Notes under the pieces: generated by a model
What the model was told of the DNA's origin: nothing
The model's input: only the letters and a program-made list of their open reading frames with translations
Databases searched by the model: none
Shown: in pieces, positions 35,637 to 44,807 of the stretch
How positions within the stretch are numbered: position 1 is the stretch's first letter
Layout: every line of letters begins with the position of its first letter
Assembly (NCBI GenBank): GCA_964011275.1
Contig: CAXGOB010000009.1
Location: 26,870-90,869 of the forward strand
Reading direction: 5' to 3'
Source of the DNA: UBA7328 sp002471345
Lineage (GTDB): Bacteria > Bacteroidota > Bacteroidia > Chitinophagales > Saprospiraceae
Length of the DNA: 64,000 nucleotides
Program-made: the position numbers and the translations under genes

Positions 35637-37251
35637 GACGAAAAGGTATGATCAAGAAAAAATAAAGAGAAAAGGCTGGAGGCCTGATAGCATTTTTAGC
35701 CAAGGGTGATGACTATTGGTAAAATCAATTATGAAACAAGGAATATAAACACATGAAACTCCGATGACAAAGAATAAGACACACGAGGGAATGATTATTG
35801 GGGTAAAATCATAACAGAATAATGGACGTAGATGAAACCAGTAATAGAATTTGAACAAGTAATAGAACGAGGTTGTGGAATAGATGTGCATAAGAAACTT
35901 TTGGTAGCGACAATACGAGGAATTGGGTTAAAGGAAGAGACCAGAGAGTTTGATGGTTTTACGGAATCTATTGAGCAGTTACGTGATTGGCTAGTAGAAA
36001 ATAAAATCACTCATGTTGCAATGGAAAGTACAGGAGTGTATTGGAAGCCTATCTATAATATAATAGAAGATCACTTTGCAGTAATTCTGGTTAATGCTAG
36101 GCATATCAAAAATGTGCCTGGACAAAAGACAGACAAAAAGGATAGTAAGTGGATAGCGAAACTACTGTTGAGCGGACTTTTAAAGGGGAGCTTCATACCT
36201 TCTAAAGAGATAAGAGAACTACGAGATTTGACTAGATACCGAAAGAAGATAGTAGGCACGATAGCCTCAGAAAAGAATAGACTTCAGAAAATTCTGGAAG
36301 ATGCAAACATAAAACTATCCAGTGTGGTAAGTAATATGAGTGGAGCGGTAGCGACTAGGATCATAACGGACATGGTAGATGGCAAAGAGGATATATCAGA
36401 ATTGGTAAAATATCGTCATGGACGAATGCAAGCAAGTGAAGCTGAACTGGCTAGTTCTCTGAATGGACGAATGACAGATCATCATAGATTTATGCTACAA
36501 ATGATAAAGCAATCAATAGATGAAAAAAAAGCACTTGTAGAAAAGCTTAACGAACAGATTGAGAAACAACTTAAGTCAACAGAAATAGACCTAGATGCAA
36601 AACTGTTGGAGAGCATACCAGGAGTGGGCAAAGATGCAGCAGCGAGTATAATTGCAGAAATTGGTACAAATATGGATCAATTTCCAAATGTTCATCATTT
36701 AGCATCGTGGGCAGGAATGTGTCCTGGCAATAATGAAAGTGCTGGCAAAAAAAAAGTTCAAGAATAACACATGGAGATAAATATTTAAAAACACTGTTAG
36801 TCCAATGTGGATGGGCAGCAACAATAACAAAAGGCACCTATTTAAGAAGTAAATATGATAGTCTGGTAGGACGTAGAGGTAAGAAAAAGGCATTAATCGC
36901 AGTAGGACATAAGATCCTGATAGCCGCCTATTACATCCTTCAAGACAAAGTAGAATACAAAGAATTAGGTCCCAATTTTTTAATCAATAAAAAGAGAGAC
37001 AAACAAGCAAAACATCATATCAAACAACTAATAGAGTTGGGATATGATGTGGGTCAATTAAAAGTTGCATAAAGGTCGATTTTTACTGGAGGTTGAAATA
37101 TCCCAACAAAACTGGGAAACCCCGTACATGAAACTGACATCTGACGCTAAGCACACAAGAGTATAGCCTAGAGCATGAATATGAAAATTTAAACTTCTTG
37201 GTGTCAGCAATTTTTGAACGATAGTGTCTCGCTTAAACAGTTAATAAACAT
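35637..37251 (+). mobile_element. IS110-family insertion element (ends not resolved)
   Basis: A single DEDD transposase gene (35832-37072) with about 195 bp of non-coding DNA on the left and 180 bp on the right, wedged between two genes that otherwise look like one operon. IS110 elements lack terminal inverted repeats, so exact ends cannot be fixed by eye and the coordinates given are outer limits. ACATGAAACT occurs on both sides of the gene (35751-35760 and 37126-37135). The non-coding flanks are where IS110 relatives encode their bridge RNA. Confidence 0.75.
35832..37072 (+). CDS. IS110-family DEDD transposase, frameshifted at an A9 run
   Basis: RuvC-like DEDD domain: CGIDVHKKLLVATI, AMESTGVYW and GQKTDKKDSKW hold the acidic residues. 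The C-terminal Transposase_20 domain has LLESIPGVGKDAAASIIAEI, ASWAGMCPGNNESAGK and the catalytic-Ser region. The first frame stops after 311 residues (TAA 36765-36767), just beyond nine A's at 36747-36755. Reading back one base there continues as SSRITHGDKYLKTLLVQCGW and on to a TAA at 37070-37072, which is the normal family C-terminus. So a -1 slip, or one extra A, restores about 413 residues. It could be programmed or transcriptional slippage, an inactivating deletion, or a homopolymer error. Confidence 0.85.
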
Positions 37252-38454
37252 ATGAAAAATTTATCGGATATTTTAATAATAGGTGGTGGCATTTTCGGCA
37301 TTACATCAGCAGTCGAATTGGCTAAAAGGAAGTACAAAGTCACATTGATAAACCCCGATAGCATACCCCATCATCTAGCAGCTTCCACTGATATCACTAA
37401 AGCCGTAAGGATGGAATATGGTTCTGATAAAGAATACTTCAGAATGGCAGAAATCTGTATCAATGGTCTTCATGAATGGAATGACCTTTTCAAAGAAGAA
37501 ATATACCATGAGGTAGGCTTCTTGATGCTCTGTAAAGACAAATTAGAAAGTGTGGCTCATACATATGAAATGGATAGTTATCAAAACTTAATAGAAGCTG
37601 GATACACTACCCAAAGATTAAATTCTGCAAGCATATCTGAAAATTTTCCTGCTATCAATCCTGAACTCTATATCGATGGAAACTTTAATCCCAAGGCTGG
37701 ATATGTGAAGTCAGGAAGACTTGTCGAAAAGCTGGCTGATTATGCCCGATCACTAGGAGTGAATATAATACAAGGGCATACAGCACATAAATTCATAGTA
37801 GACAAAGGTCATCTCACAGCAGTAAAAACGAGAGAAGGCGAAACCTATCAAAGCGGACATACTATAGTTGCAGCAGGAGCGAACACTCCTTTTTTATTAC
37901 CAGAACTACAACCCTATATGAAAGCAACAGGGCATCCTGTCTTCTGGTTAAAGCCTACCAACATAGCACATTTAACATCGCCACATTTGCCTGTATTTAC
38001 AGCGGACATTTCTAACTCTGGGTGGTATGGGTTTCCTATAACATCTGAGCATGGAGTAGTTAAGGTTGCCAAGCATACTAATGGGTTGGATGTTCATCCC
38101 GATCACGACGACCGTCAGATAACGGACGCTGAAATAAAAGATATGCGAAATTTCCTAAAATCTTCGATTCCCTCCCTATTCTCGGCACCTTTGGTCTTCA
38201 CAAGAAGATGTCTTTATATGGATACATTAGATGGTCATTTTTGGATAGATAATCACCCAGAGATTCAGGGTTTATCGGTGAGTAGTGGAGGAAGTGGTCA
38301 CGGATTAAAAATGGCACCTTTACTTGGAGAAATGACAGCAGATGTAGTTGAGGTTAAGGCCAATCCATTTACAGAAAGATTTCGTTGGAGGCATCTGACT
38401 CAGAAAACTCAACAGGTGGAAGAAGCGAGATGTGTGACGAACAGGAAGTTGTAG
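37252..38454 (+). CDS. Monomeric sarcosine oxidase-like flavoprotein
   Basis: A 400-residue FAD oxidoreductase of the monomeric sarcosine oxidase/pipecolate oxidase group. The N-terminal FAD motif is ILIIGGGIFGITSAVELAKR, and the segment RRCLYMDTLDGHFWID places a Cys near residue 320, where sarcosine oxidase attaches FAD covalently through a cysteinyl thioether. SGGSGHGLKMAPLLGE closes the FAD site. Expected reaction: oxidation of an N-methyl or cyclic secondary amine. It probably belonged with the upstream NSS transporter and M20 deacylase before the IS110 insertion and may now rely on a new promoter. Confidence 0.85.
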   Translation: MKNLSDILIIGGGIFGITSAVELAKRKYKVTLINPDSIPHHLAASTDITKAVRMEYGSDKEYFRMAEICINGLHEWNDLFKEEIYHEVGFLMLCKDKLESVAHTYEMDSYQNLIEAGYTTQRLNSASISENFPAINPELYIDGNFNPKAGYVKSGRLVEKLADYARSLGVNIIQGHTAHKFIVDKGHLTAVKTREGETYQSGHTIVAAGANTPFLLPELQPYMKATGHPVFWLKPTNIAHLTSPHLPVFTADISNSGWYGFPITSEHGVVKVAKHTNGLDVHPDHDDRQITDAEIKDMRNFLKSSIPSLFSAPLVFTRRCLYMDTLDGHFWIDNHPEIQGLSVSSGGSGHGLKMAPLLGEMTADVVEVKANPFTERFRWRHLTQKTQQVEEARCVTNRKL

Positions 38455-38685
38455 AATTTAAGTCAATCCATAAAATCAATTTCTGAGGATAGAAGTTCAA
38501 TTTATCTCTTGAAAAGTTGCATCATGTGAATTGCTGTCGAATAAAGAATATTTTTTAGGTTGAGAGGATTTTTGTGAAAAATACTTGATACCATTTGAGT
38601 AGCTTTCATTTCTTAGTCAAGGTATGTATCCAAAAGAACCTCTCCTATACGAAACCATTGAATTCATTGCTATTCATACTATATC

Positions 38686-38781
38686 ATGAAGAACAATTAT
38701 AAAATCATAAATTTCATGCTGCTCATATTAACGACCATACATATTAGAGCACAAGAATTGCTCAATGAAATGGATCTTTGA
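38686..38781 (+). CDS. Truncated secreted-protein start (signal peptide only)
   Basis: ATG to TGA encodes 31 residues: MKNNYKIINFMLLILTTIHI then RAQELLNEMDL. The basic start, hydrophobic core and AQ cleavage site are those of a Bacteroidota signal peptide, but only about eight residues follow it. This is most simply the 5' relic of a secreted protein gene whose remainder has been lost. A tiny secreted peptide is the alternative. Confidence 0.35.
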   Translation: MKNNYKIINFMLLILTTIHIRAQELLNEMDL

Positions 38782-38796
38782 TTTGAAATAAATTAC

Positions 38797-38827
38797 AAAT
38801 GTCAAAATTTAATCGAACTTGACATTT
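38797..38827 (-). terminator. Inverted repeat downstream of the esterase-lactamase gene
   Basis: AAATGTCAA (38797-38805) and TTGACATTT (38819-38827) form a perfect 9-bp stem with a 13-nt loop, 30 bp past the minus-strand stop. A short T-rich stretch follows on the minus strand, so weak termination is plausible; a symmetric protein-binding site is the alternative. Confidence 0.35.
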
Positions 38828-38857
38828 CTCCTAGTTTAAGATTTATGATATTGTCTA

Positions 38858-40885
38858 TTATTGAATAAAAGCAGGTAAAATCCGCTCTGCTGTGAGCTGG
38901 AGGTAATTGGTGTCATTATCAGTAGCAGTAAATACAACCATAAGATCCAACTCCTGAATAAAAATTATAAATAGGCCATAACCTCCTTGTGCAGAAAAGG
39001 CATAATAGCTTTTATTACCATGTTTCAGATCTGCATTCCAAATAAAATATCCATACCCTTGATTGGAGACATCTTTGCCACCGTAGTGCACTTCGACGTC
39101 CTTGTCGGTATAATGGTGTCTATGGCTTGCTTTGGCGATATAAGCTTCTGGAATAAGCTGTTCATTATTCCATTTGCCCTTATTCAAAATTAATGAGCCT
39201 AGCTTAGCCATATAACGAGATGTCAGACTTGAACGCCACCCAGATTCAGGTAGGCCACTTGGAGCAGTCTTCCAGTTATAATTCGTGATTCCTACTTTGC
39301 CTAGGAGTTCATTCTTTATAAAGTCTTTGGCTGATCCGGGTACTACAGACTCAATGACTTGCATTATTAGTTCAACACTGTCCCCATATTTGAATACTTG
39401 GGCCTCTTCTGTAATCGGAGCACTATGCTCGAGTAAGAATTGAACTTGACTTTGACCTTTGATTAGGCCTGGATTTTCCTTTATCACTTCTCTTTCTTCT
39501 TCACTAAGACGAATACCCGTGCGTGATGTTAGTGCTTGGTGTAAGGTGACCTTTTCTATTCCTTTTACAAATTTTGCTTGATCCAATCCTTTGAAAAAAC
39601 TGATTAAAGGTTTGTCAAGATCATCCATTGTTAAATAACCTAACTGAATGGCTCTTCCAAGTAACAATGCAGTATATGTTTTCGTAGCTGATGCTTGGGG
39701 ATGAGGAAGATTAATTCGACCCCGACTATAGTAAGATTCAAATACTAGCTTGCCTTTATGACCAATTAAAAAGCTATCGAATCGACCAAGTTTACCTTCA
39801 GCCATCTCTTTTGCAAATTGGACAATCATATCTTTATTTTCTCCATTGGCACCTAGCTCATTCACTATGAGTCCGTCTTTTTTATCCTCTGGAGTTGACT
39901 TGATATATGCTCTATTGAGTTGCGGGAAATTAAAAAACGAGATGTCTGACTTAGAACTCGATTTATGATCTAGAGCCTTAGACAACCAAGCAATACTACG
40001 TACAGCAGTCATAGGAAACGCACTTGAATGATCACCTTCAATCACTTCTTTTTGTAAGGATAAGCCATCATCCCTTCTACTATTTAGTATATCAATGAAG
40101 GAATCGATTGGCTCAGCCGCCTCTTTTTCTAATGAGCCATGTGCAATGAATACGTTGGCATTGAGACTAGTATTTCTATCCGTCGACTCGAAAGATCCAA
40201 ATGCTGTATTAAGCTCAGAGAGAAGGGGAACTTCGTTTTTTATTGATGGCCTTCCAATTATATAATTGTCAAAAGTTTCAGGTTTAGTCAGTAATATATA
40301 TGAACCAAATTCTCCGCTCAGCGAATAACCAAAATAAGTACGACTGTCTGTATCGGTACGATAATTATTATCTATATATCTAATGACATCATTGCTGATA
40401 AAATCCAGATGTGTACTGGCTTGTCCAAATTGATACTTTGTTTGATATTCTGTATTGTTTGATTTACTTATACTATAATCTCGATATCGACTTACATGAT
40501 CTCCTGCTTCTTTTTTAAGGTCTTCGTTTATATCAATTTGCCAAGAAATCCCAACTAGAATTACGTCCTCCAGCATGTACTCTGTGGAGGAAGATAGTAT
40601 TTCTATATGCCACATGGCATCTGTGTAATAAATCACAGGATATTTTTTGCCAGAGTCTTCTGAATAATTCTCTGGTAATTTTAAATAGAGCTCATAGTTT
40701 CTTCCTGTCTTAGTGTCTTTTATTGGAATGACCTGAGTATGTGATAATTCTAACTTGGGGCCATTACTTAAAAGGTCCACTTCATTTGCAGTAGCTTCTG
40801 ATTTGCGATTGTTACCTTGTTGGGCAATGCATATATTCGAAATCATCAGTAATATTAAAACTAGAAGTCCTGTAATATTTTTCAT
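38858..40885 (-). CDS. Secreted two-domain hydrolase: esterase D-like plus class C beta-lactamase fold
   Basis: A 675-residue protein with a signal peptide (core LLVLILLMISN, cleavage near IAQQG). Residues about 60-310 are a putative-esterase alpha/beta-hydrolase domain, with nucleophile elbow FGYSLSGEFG near residue 187. Residues about 350-675 are a beta-lactamase-fold domain, with SxxK as SATK near 397, a Tyr motif YGDS (YxN replaced by YGD) and a late SAQGGYG in place of KTG/HTG. The YxN and KTG substitutions make true lactamase activity doubtful. The fusion suggests a periplasmic esterase or peptidase acting in two steps. It is a single gene, with no operon partner. Confidence 0.82.
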   Translation of the reverse strand: MKNITGLLVLILLMISNICIAQQGNNRKSEATANEVDLLSNGPKLELSHTQVIPIKDTKTGRNYELYLKLPENYSEDSGKKYPVIYYTDAMWHIEILSSSTEYMLEDVILVGISWQIDINEDLKKEAGDHVSRYRDYSISKSNNTEYQTKYQFGQASTHLDFISNDVIRYIDNNYRTDTDSRTYFGYSLSGEFGSYILLTKPETFDNYIIGRPSIKNEVPLLSELNTAFGSFESTDRNTSLNANVFIAHGSLEKEAAEPIDSFIDILNSRRDDGLSLQKEVIEGDHSSAFPMTAVRSIAWLSKALDHKSSSKSDISFFNFPQLNRAYIKSTPEDKKDGLIVNELGANGENKDMIVQFAKEMAEGKLGRFDSFLIGHKGKLVFESYYSRGRINLPHPQASATKTYTALLLGRAIQLGYLTMDDLDKPLISFFKGLDQAKFVKGIEKVTLHQALTSRTGIRLSEEEREVIKENPGLIKGQSQVQFLLEHSAPITEEAQVFKYGDSVELIMQVIESVVPGSAKDFIKNELLGKVGITNYNWKTAPSGLPESGWRSSLTSRYMAKLGSLILNKGKWNNEQLIPEAYIAKASHRHHYTDKDVEVHYGGKDVSNQGYGYFIWNADLKHGNKSYYAFSAQGGYGLFIIFIQELDLMVVFTATDNDTNYLQLTAERILPAFIQ

Positions 40886-41085
40886 GATATAGTTGTCTGG
40901 TTATGGAATGTCAATTTAAAAGATGACTAAATTAAACCTTAACCCATGCTGAAAAACTCTAAGAGGGTGAGCACAGCAATAAAATGATGAAACCAATTCG
41001 TCAATGATAAAGTAAATTCATAAAGAAATGCGGAGAATTAGCACTAACGGTTAGCATCTTTATAGGAATTTGTGTAAATGAGTTT

Positions 41086-42105
41086 ATGATTAATAAATCT
41101 TTGAGAACAACCATACTTATTAACCTTGCGGCCTTTGTATTGGTTTTTATCCTTGAACTTCTAAGTATATGGATGATAAGAGATCGATTTGAAACGTCAT
41201 TCTCTTTTTACTTACACGGACTTAACTACACCGTCGTTGTTATGGCTGTAATATGGATGAATCATTTTGTTCTCATTCAATATCTTTTTGATAAGAAGCA
41301 GTATTTTTTTTACGGACTGCTACTCGTAGGGAGTATATTACTTGGGTCATATTTTAAAAACTATCCCGATATTACCTGGATAGGTATCACTAAAATGTCG
41401 TTTTATCTTTTATACACTACTGGGACTGGAATGGCTGTCTTTTTTCTAAGTAGAAATATCAAAATCCAAAAAGAGAATAATGAGAAGGAAAAATTGCAGA
41501 AAGAAATGGAGCTCAACTATTTAAAGAACCAAGTGAATCCTCATTTCTTATTCAATTCATTGAATAGCATCTATTCACTTTCCAGGAGGCAATCACCTGA
41601 AACGCCAGATCTTGTTATGCAACTTTCGGAATTATTGAGATATCAATTGGAAAGCTCTAAAATAGACATCGTATTATTAAAAAAGGAACTAGAATTTATA
41701 GAAAACTACTTACTACTTGAAGAGAAAAGATTAAGTAAACGATGTAAAGTTGAGTTCTTAATAGAGGGAGATTTATCAGGGCTAAAGATCTCTCCTATGT
41801 TGCTGATTCCTTTCGTTGAAAATGCGCTAAAGCATGGTGCCCAGAGTACAAATGAACAGAGCACCATTGACATTTCTGCCTCAGTAAATAATGGCACTTT
41901 ACATTTTTGTGTGATTAATTCAAAGCCTTCATTAGCAGCAGCATTTAAGAGAAAAGGACTTGGACTTGAAAACGTAAAGAGACGATTAAATCTTTTATAT
42001 CCAAACACACACATATTAGAAATAGAGAATTTAGAAAACCTATATCGCGTAAATTTATCTATTGATTTAACAGATTCAAGATTAAAAGAAAAGTTCATTG
42101 ATTAA
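41086..42105 (+). CDS. LytS-type sensor histidine kinase
   Basis: A 339-residue kinase with four N-terminal membrane helices, a coiled linker (KENNEKEKLQKEMELN) and the His_kinase domain YLKNQVNPHFLFNSLNSIYS (phospho-His near residue 153), followed by an ATP-binding domain (LLIPFVENALKHGAQ, GLGLENVKRRL). There is no recognised extracellular domain, so the input may be membrane-borne. The end overlaps the LytTR regulator start by 8 bp, so they are one two-component system. Serine hydrolase genes flank the pair on both sides, possible but unproven targets. Confidence 0.9.
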   Translation: MINKSLRTTILINLAAFVLVFILELLSIWMIRDRFETSFSFYLHGLNYTVVVMAVIWMNHFVLIQYLFDKKQYFFYGLLLVGSILLGSYFKNYPDITWIGITKMSFYLLYTTGTGMAVFFLSRNIKIQKENNEKEKLQKEMELNYLKNQVNPHFLFNSLNSIYSLSRRQSPETPDLVMQLSELLRYQLESSKIDIVLLKKELEFIENYLLLEEKRLSKRCKVEFLIEGDLSGLKISPMLLIPFVENALKHGAQSTNEQSTIDISASVNNGTLHFCVINSKPSLAAAFKRKGLGLENVKRRLNLLYPNTHILEIENLENLYRVNLSIDLTDSRLKEKFID

Positions 42106-42802
42106 CATAGGTATAATAGATGACGAAATACTTGCACGTAGAGTGCTAGAGGATTACTGTTCTAAGATTGACAACTTTGAAATTGTCTTGAGTACGGGAA
42201 ATCCACTTGAATTTATCAATTTCATTCAGCGAAATGATGTGGATCTGATTTTTCTTGATATAGAGATGCCAGAACTAAATGGTATGGAGATATTGCGATC
42301 TATGATCAACCCACCACAAGTTATTTTAACCACGGCTTATTCTGAATATGCTCTAGAAAGTTATGATTATGGAGTGGTAGATTACTTATTGAAACCTGTG
42401 AAAATAGAACGCTTTTTGAAAGCAATAAACAAAGTATCCACTTCAAATATTTCACCAGCTAAAAAAAATAAAGGAAGTGAAGACCTTCAAGTTGTTCATG
42501 ATGGCATGCCTGTTAATATTTCGTTTAATTCGATTCTCTACATTCAGAGTTTTGGAAATTATTTAAAAATATTTACCGATTCAAGAATGTACCTGGTATC
42601 GGAAACTCTCATTCATATTACTACATTTTTATCGGAAAACTTCCAGCGTACACATAAGTCATACATTGCCAATTTAGATCGTGTATCAAAGGCAACCAGA
42701 GCATATTTGTTAATTGACAAGACTAAAATTCCCATCAGTACAATGTATAAAGTTGTCGTTTTTAACAAACTGGAAGTCTTAGAAAGAAAAAGTAGTCAGT
42801 GA
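42098..42802 (+). CDS. LytTR-family response regulator
   Basis: A 234-residue regulator: receiver domain (IIDDEILARRVLEDY; phosphorylated Asp in DLIFLDIEMPE near residue 54; TTAYSEYA; Lys in DYLLKPVKIERF) and LytTR DNA-binding domain (ILYIQSFGNYLKIFTDSRMY, FQRTHKSYIANLDRVSKA). The start is a TTG inside the kinase gene; no ATG is available. It is the cognate regulator of the LytS-type kinase. LytTR proteins bind direct-repeat sites upstream of targets. None was recognised in the window. Confidence 0.9.
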   Translation: MINIGIIDDEILARRVLEDYCSKIDNFEIVLSTGNPLEFINFIQRNDVDLIFLDIEMPELNGMEILRSMINPPQVILTTAYSEYALESYDYGVVDYLLKPVKIERFLKAINKVSTSNISPAKKNKGSEDLQVVHDGMPVNISFNSILYIQSFGNYLKIFTDSRMYLVSETLIHITTFLSENFQRTHKSYIANLDRVSKATRAYLLIDKTKIPISTMYKVVVFNKLEVLERKSSQ

Positions 42803-42935
42803 CATCTGATTATTTTGCTTTTTATCGTTCAGCAAAAGTGAAAATGGATAGATATGACCTCTTTCTGTGAATACTGAATGATTATTGAAAAATAGTGCCA
42901 ATCCAGAAATTAATAGAAGCACCAAAAATCAATTT

Positions 42936-43034
42936 CTATTTTTTCATTTCTTTTAGTCTATCATCCTGGATTATGATTATCCCAAATATGATTTCAATGA
43001 TACCACCTAGCAAAACGGAAATATTGAAGGCCTG
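42936..43034 (-). pseudogene. C-terminal remnant of a membrane protein
   Basis: Downstream of the minus-strand serine hydrolase, an open stretch without a start encodes FQAFNISVLLGGIIEIIFGI, then IIIQDDRLKEMKK and TAG. It is a hydrophobic helix with a charged tail, typical of the end of a small membrane protein. The upstream part is missing. It may be a relic or chance coding. Confidence 0.3.
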
Positions 43035-43045
43035 AAATGAATGAA

Positions 43046-44569
43046 TTAATCGATTCTCTTTGCATTTAGCTCCTCAAAAAAGAAATCATAATTAGGAACA
43101 TCAAATTCAATACCTTTCACCTTATTCCTATTTGTTTTAGTGAATTGCACAGTGCCAAATGAAAACCAAGGCTGATCATGCTCCCATATGATTTCAAAGA
43201 TGTCGTAGTTGAAGTGCTTCAATTTAGCTTTTAGATGAGGCGATCTTGTAAAATCTATAATTAAATTGTTTTCTTCTTCTTTCACCTCAATGTCCCCATA
43301 TGTATCAGTATGATATTTACCTAGAATGTCACTTTTGTTGAAGGTAGCAGGAGCATTTTTCACTTTGCTGTCTCTAAGTTTTTGTATTTGATCTGCATCT
43401 CTTTTATAAAAGTTATCAGCATTCTCAAGCATCTCAGATGACCAGTCATGAATAGGCTTATTCAAGTATCTATCAAAAATGTAGTAGGAGATCGCATTAG
43501 TGGGGACTTTTACTCCATTAGTAAGGACGACCACACCTAGATTATGATCAGGCAGCATATGTACTGCTGATATCATTCCGTCGTAACCACCACCATGCCT
43601 AACATGAAAATTGCCATCATAATCACCTAAAAACCATCCTAATCCATATGCCGAAAAGTGGCTTTTCGTAGAATTGAGTTTGACATGGTCTCTTGTAATA
43701 TTAGCATGAGGTTTCCACATCTGATTTCTACTTTCTATGGAAAATAGAGTATCACCTTCAATGATGCCATCATTCATATTGGCAATTAACCAATTGCCTA
43801 TGTCATGCACACTAGAAATAAGGCCACCAGTGGACTTAACGTTATCCCATCCTACCCATTGAGTGGGAGTATGTTTTTCATCTCGATAAATATGCGGAGT
43901 AGCATAATTGCCCTTTTTATCTAAGTCTTGAACTGTAGTGATAGTTCGACTCATACCTACAGGATCTAAAAGGCGACTTTGTACATTTACTTCCCAGCTC
44001 TTTCCAGATACTTTTTCTATGAGTTCACCTGCTGTGATGAACATCAGATTAGAATATCCATATCCTGACCTAAAAGGATAAGACTGCTTTATGTGTTTGA
44101 TATTTCTAATAATCTCTTCACCTTTAAAGTCACTTCGGTACCATGTCACATCTCCATGAAATGTACCCAGTCCTGTACGATGACTCAAAAGATCTCTCAC
44201 CGTCACCAAACTAGAAATCTGGGTATCATATATCTCAAAGTAGGGCAGATATCGCTGTACAGGATCATCCCAGCCTAGTTTTCCCTCTTCTACAAGCTGA
44301 GCTATAATAGCAGAAGTAAAGGCCTTTGTGTTACTGGCTATGGCATAAAGTGTATGTTCATCAGGTTGGTTTTTCTTCCCTTTCTCTAGTTGTCCATATC
44401 CTTTTTCATGGACAATTTTTCCATCTTTCACAATGGCCACACTGAGTCCTGGAGCATCCCAATCTTTTACTGCGTTTTCGATGTATTGATCGATCTTTGA
44501 GAGGTCTACATCTTGACTTACTGAATGGTATGAACAAAAGAGTAGAAGAAAAAATATATAATTTTTCAT
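43046..44569 (-). CDS. Secreted serine hydrolase, beta-lactamase fold with C-terminal DUF3471-like domain
   Basis: A 507-residue protein with a signal peptide (IFFLLLFCSYHSVSQ). The N-terminal 370 residues are a class C beta-lactamase/DD-peptidase fold: SxxK as SNTK near 78, YxN as YSN in SGYGYSNLMF, and HGG as the KTG-equivalent. The C-terminal 100 residues (SDILGKYHTDTYGDIEVKEE onward) match the small beta-barrel DUF3471 that accompanies many such hydrolases. Likely peptidase or esterase in the periplasm; substrate unknown. It is monocistronic; the DNA upstream of it contains the structured repeats at 44600-44863. Confidence 0.87.
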   Translation of the reverse strand: MKNYIFFLLLFCSYHSVSQDVDLSKIDQYIENAVKDWDAPGLSVAIVKDGKIVHEKGYGQLEKGKKNQPDEHTLYAIASNTKAFTSAIIAQLVEEGKLGWDDPVQRYLPYFEIYDTQISSLVTVRDLLSHRTGLGTFHGDVTWYRSDFKGEEIIRNIKHIKQSYPFRSGYGYSNLMFITAGELIEKVSGKSWEVNVQSRLLDPVGMSRTITTVQDLDKKGNYATPHIYRDEKHTPTQWVGWDNVKSTGGLISSVHDIGNWLIANMNDGIIEGDTLFSIESRNQMWKPHANITRDHVKLNSTKSHFSAYGLGWFLGDYDGNFHVRHGGGYDGMISAVHMLPDHNLGVVVLTNGVKVPTNAISYYIFDRYLNKPIHDWSSEMLENADNFYKRDADQIQKLRDSKVKNAPATFNKSDILGKYHTDTYGDIEVKEEENNLIIDFTRSPHLKAKLKHFNYDIFEIIWEHDQPWFSFGTVQFTKTNRNKVKGIEFDVPNYDFFFEELNAKRID

Positions 44570-44599
44570 ACGTTTTGTTTTTATAACCTAACGCCCCAA

Positions 44600-44619
44600 C
44601 CCCTCTTACATAAGAGGGG
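44600..44619. repeat. Perfect 9-bp inverted repeat
   Basis: CCCCTCTTA (44600-44608), CA, TAAGAGGGG (44611-44619). GC-rich against an AT-rich background, 31 bp before the serine hydrolase start on the minus strand. The two-base loop is too tight for RNA, so the top pairs would open. Confidence 0.85.
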
Positions 44620-44660
44620 CTTATGCCTCGGCTCATAATTTTAGAATGCAACAATACTCT

Positions 44661-44708
44661 CTCTCTTTTGTCAGCCAAAGGCTGATCATCCTCTGGATGA
44701 AAAGAGAG
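44661..44708. repeat. Three-way-junction palindromic element
   Basis: Outer stem CTCTCTTTT (44661-44669) with AAAAGAGAG (44700-44708). Inside it are two perfect hairpins: TCAGCC-AAA-GGCTGA (44671-44685) and CATCC-TCT-GGATG (44687-44699). All three helices are perfect and only two linker bases remain, which can form a G-T pair. Such compact cruciforms are typical of REP-like dispersed repeats or small structured RNAs. I see no second copy in the window. Confidence 0.75.
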
Positions 44709-44807
44709 GGTAAGGAAGAGTTAGCATAATAAATTTGACATCAAATTAAAGAAAAAAAGGAATCTTTTCATTTCTGATTTTTTTGCATTAAAGTTAGAAA
44801 ACAAAAC

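Larger units (their letters stand above)
38455..38857. other. 403-bp intergenic region with a signal-peptide ORF and a hairpin
   Basis: Between the convergent flavoprotein and esterase-lactamase genes. Contents recognised: a 31-codon signal-peptide-like ORF at 38686 and an inverted repeat at 38797-38827, listed separately. The first 230 bp show nothing I can name. Confidence 0.5.

Noticed and set aside
44406..44678. Minus-strand 90-residue ORF over the serine hydrolase 5' end and the palindromes
   Set aside because: It is out of frame with the hydrolase and its N-terminal part is encoded by the inverted repeats.
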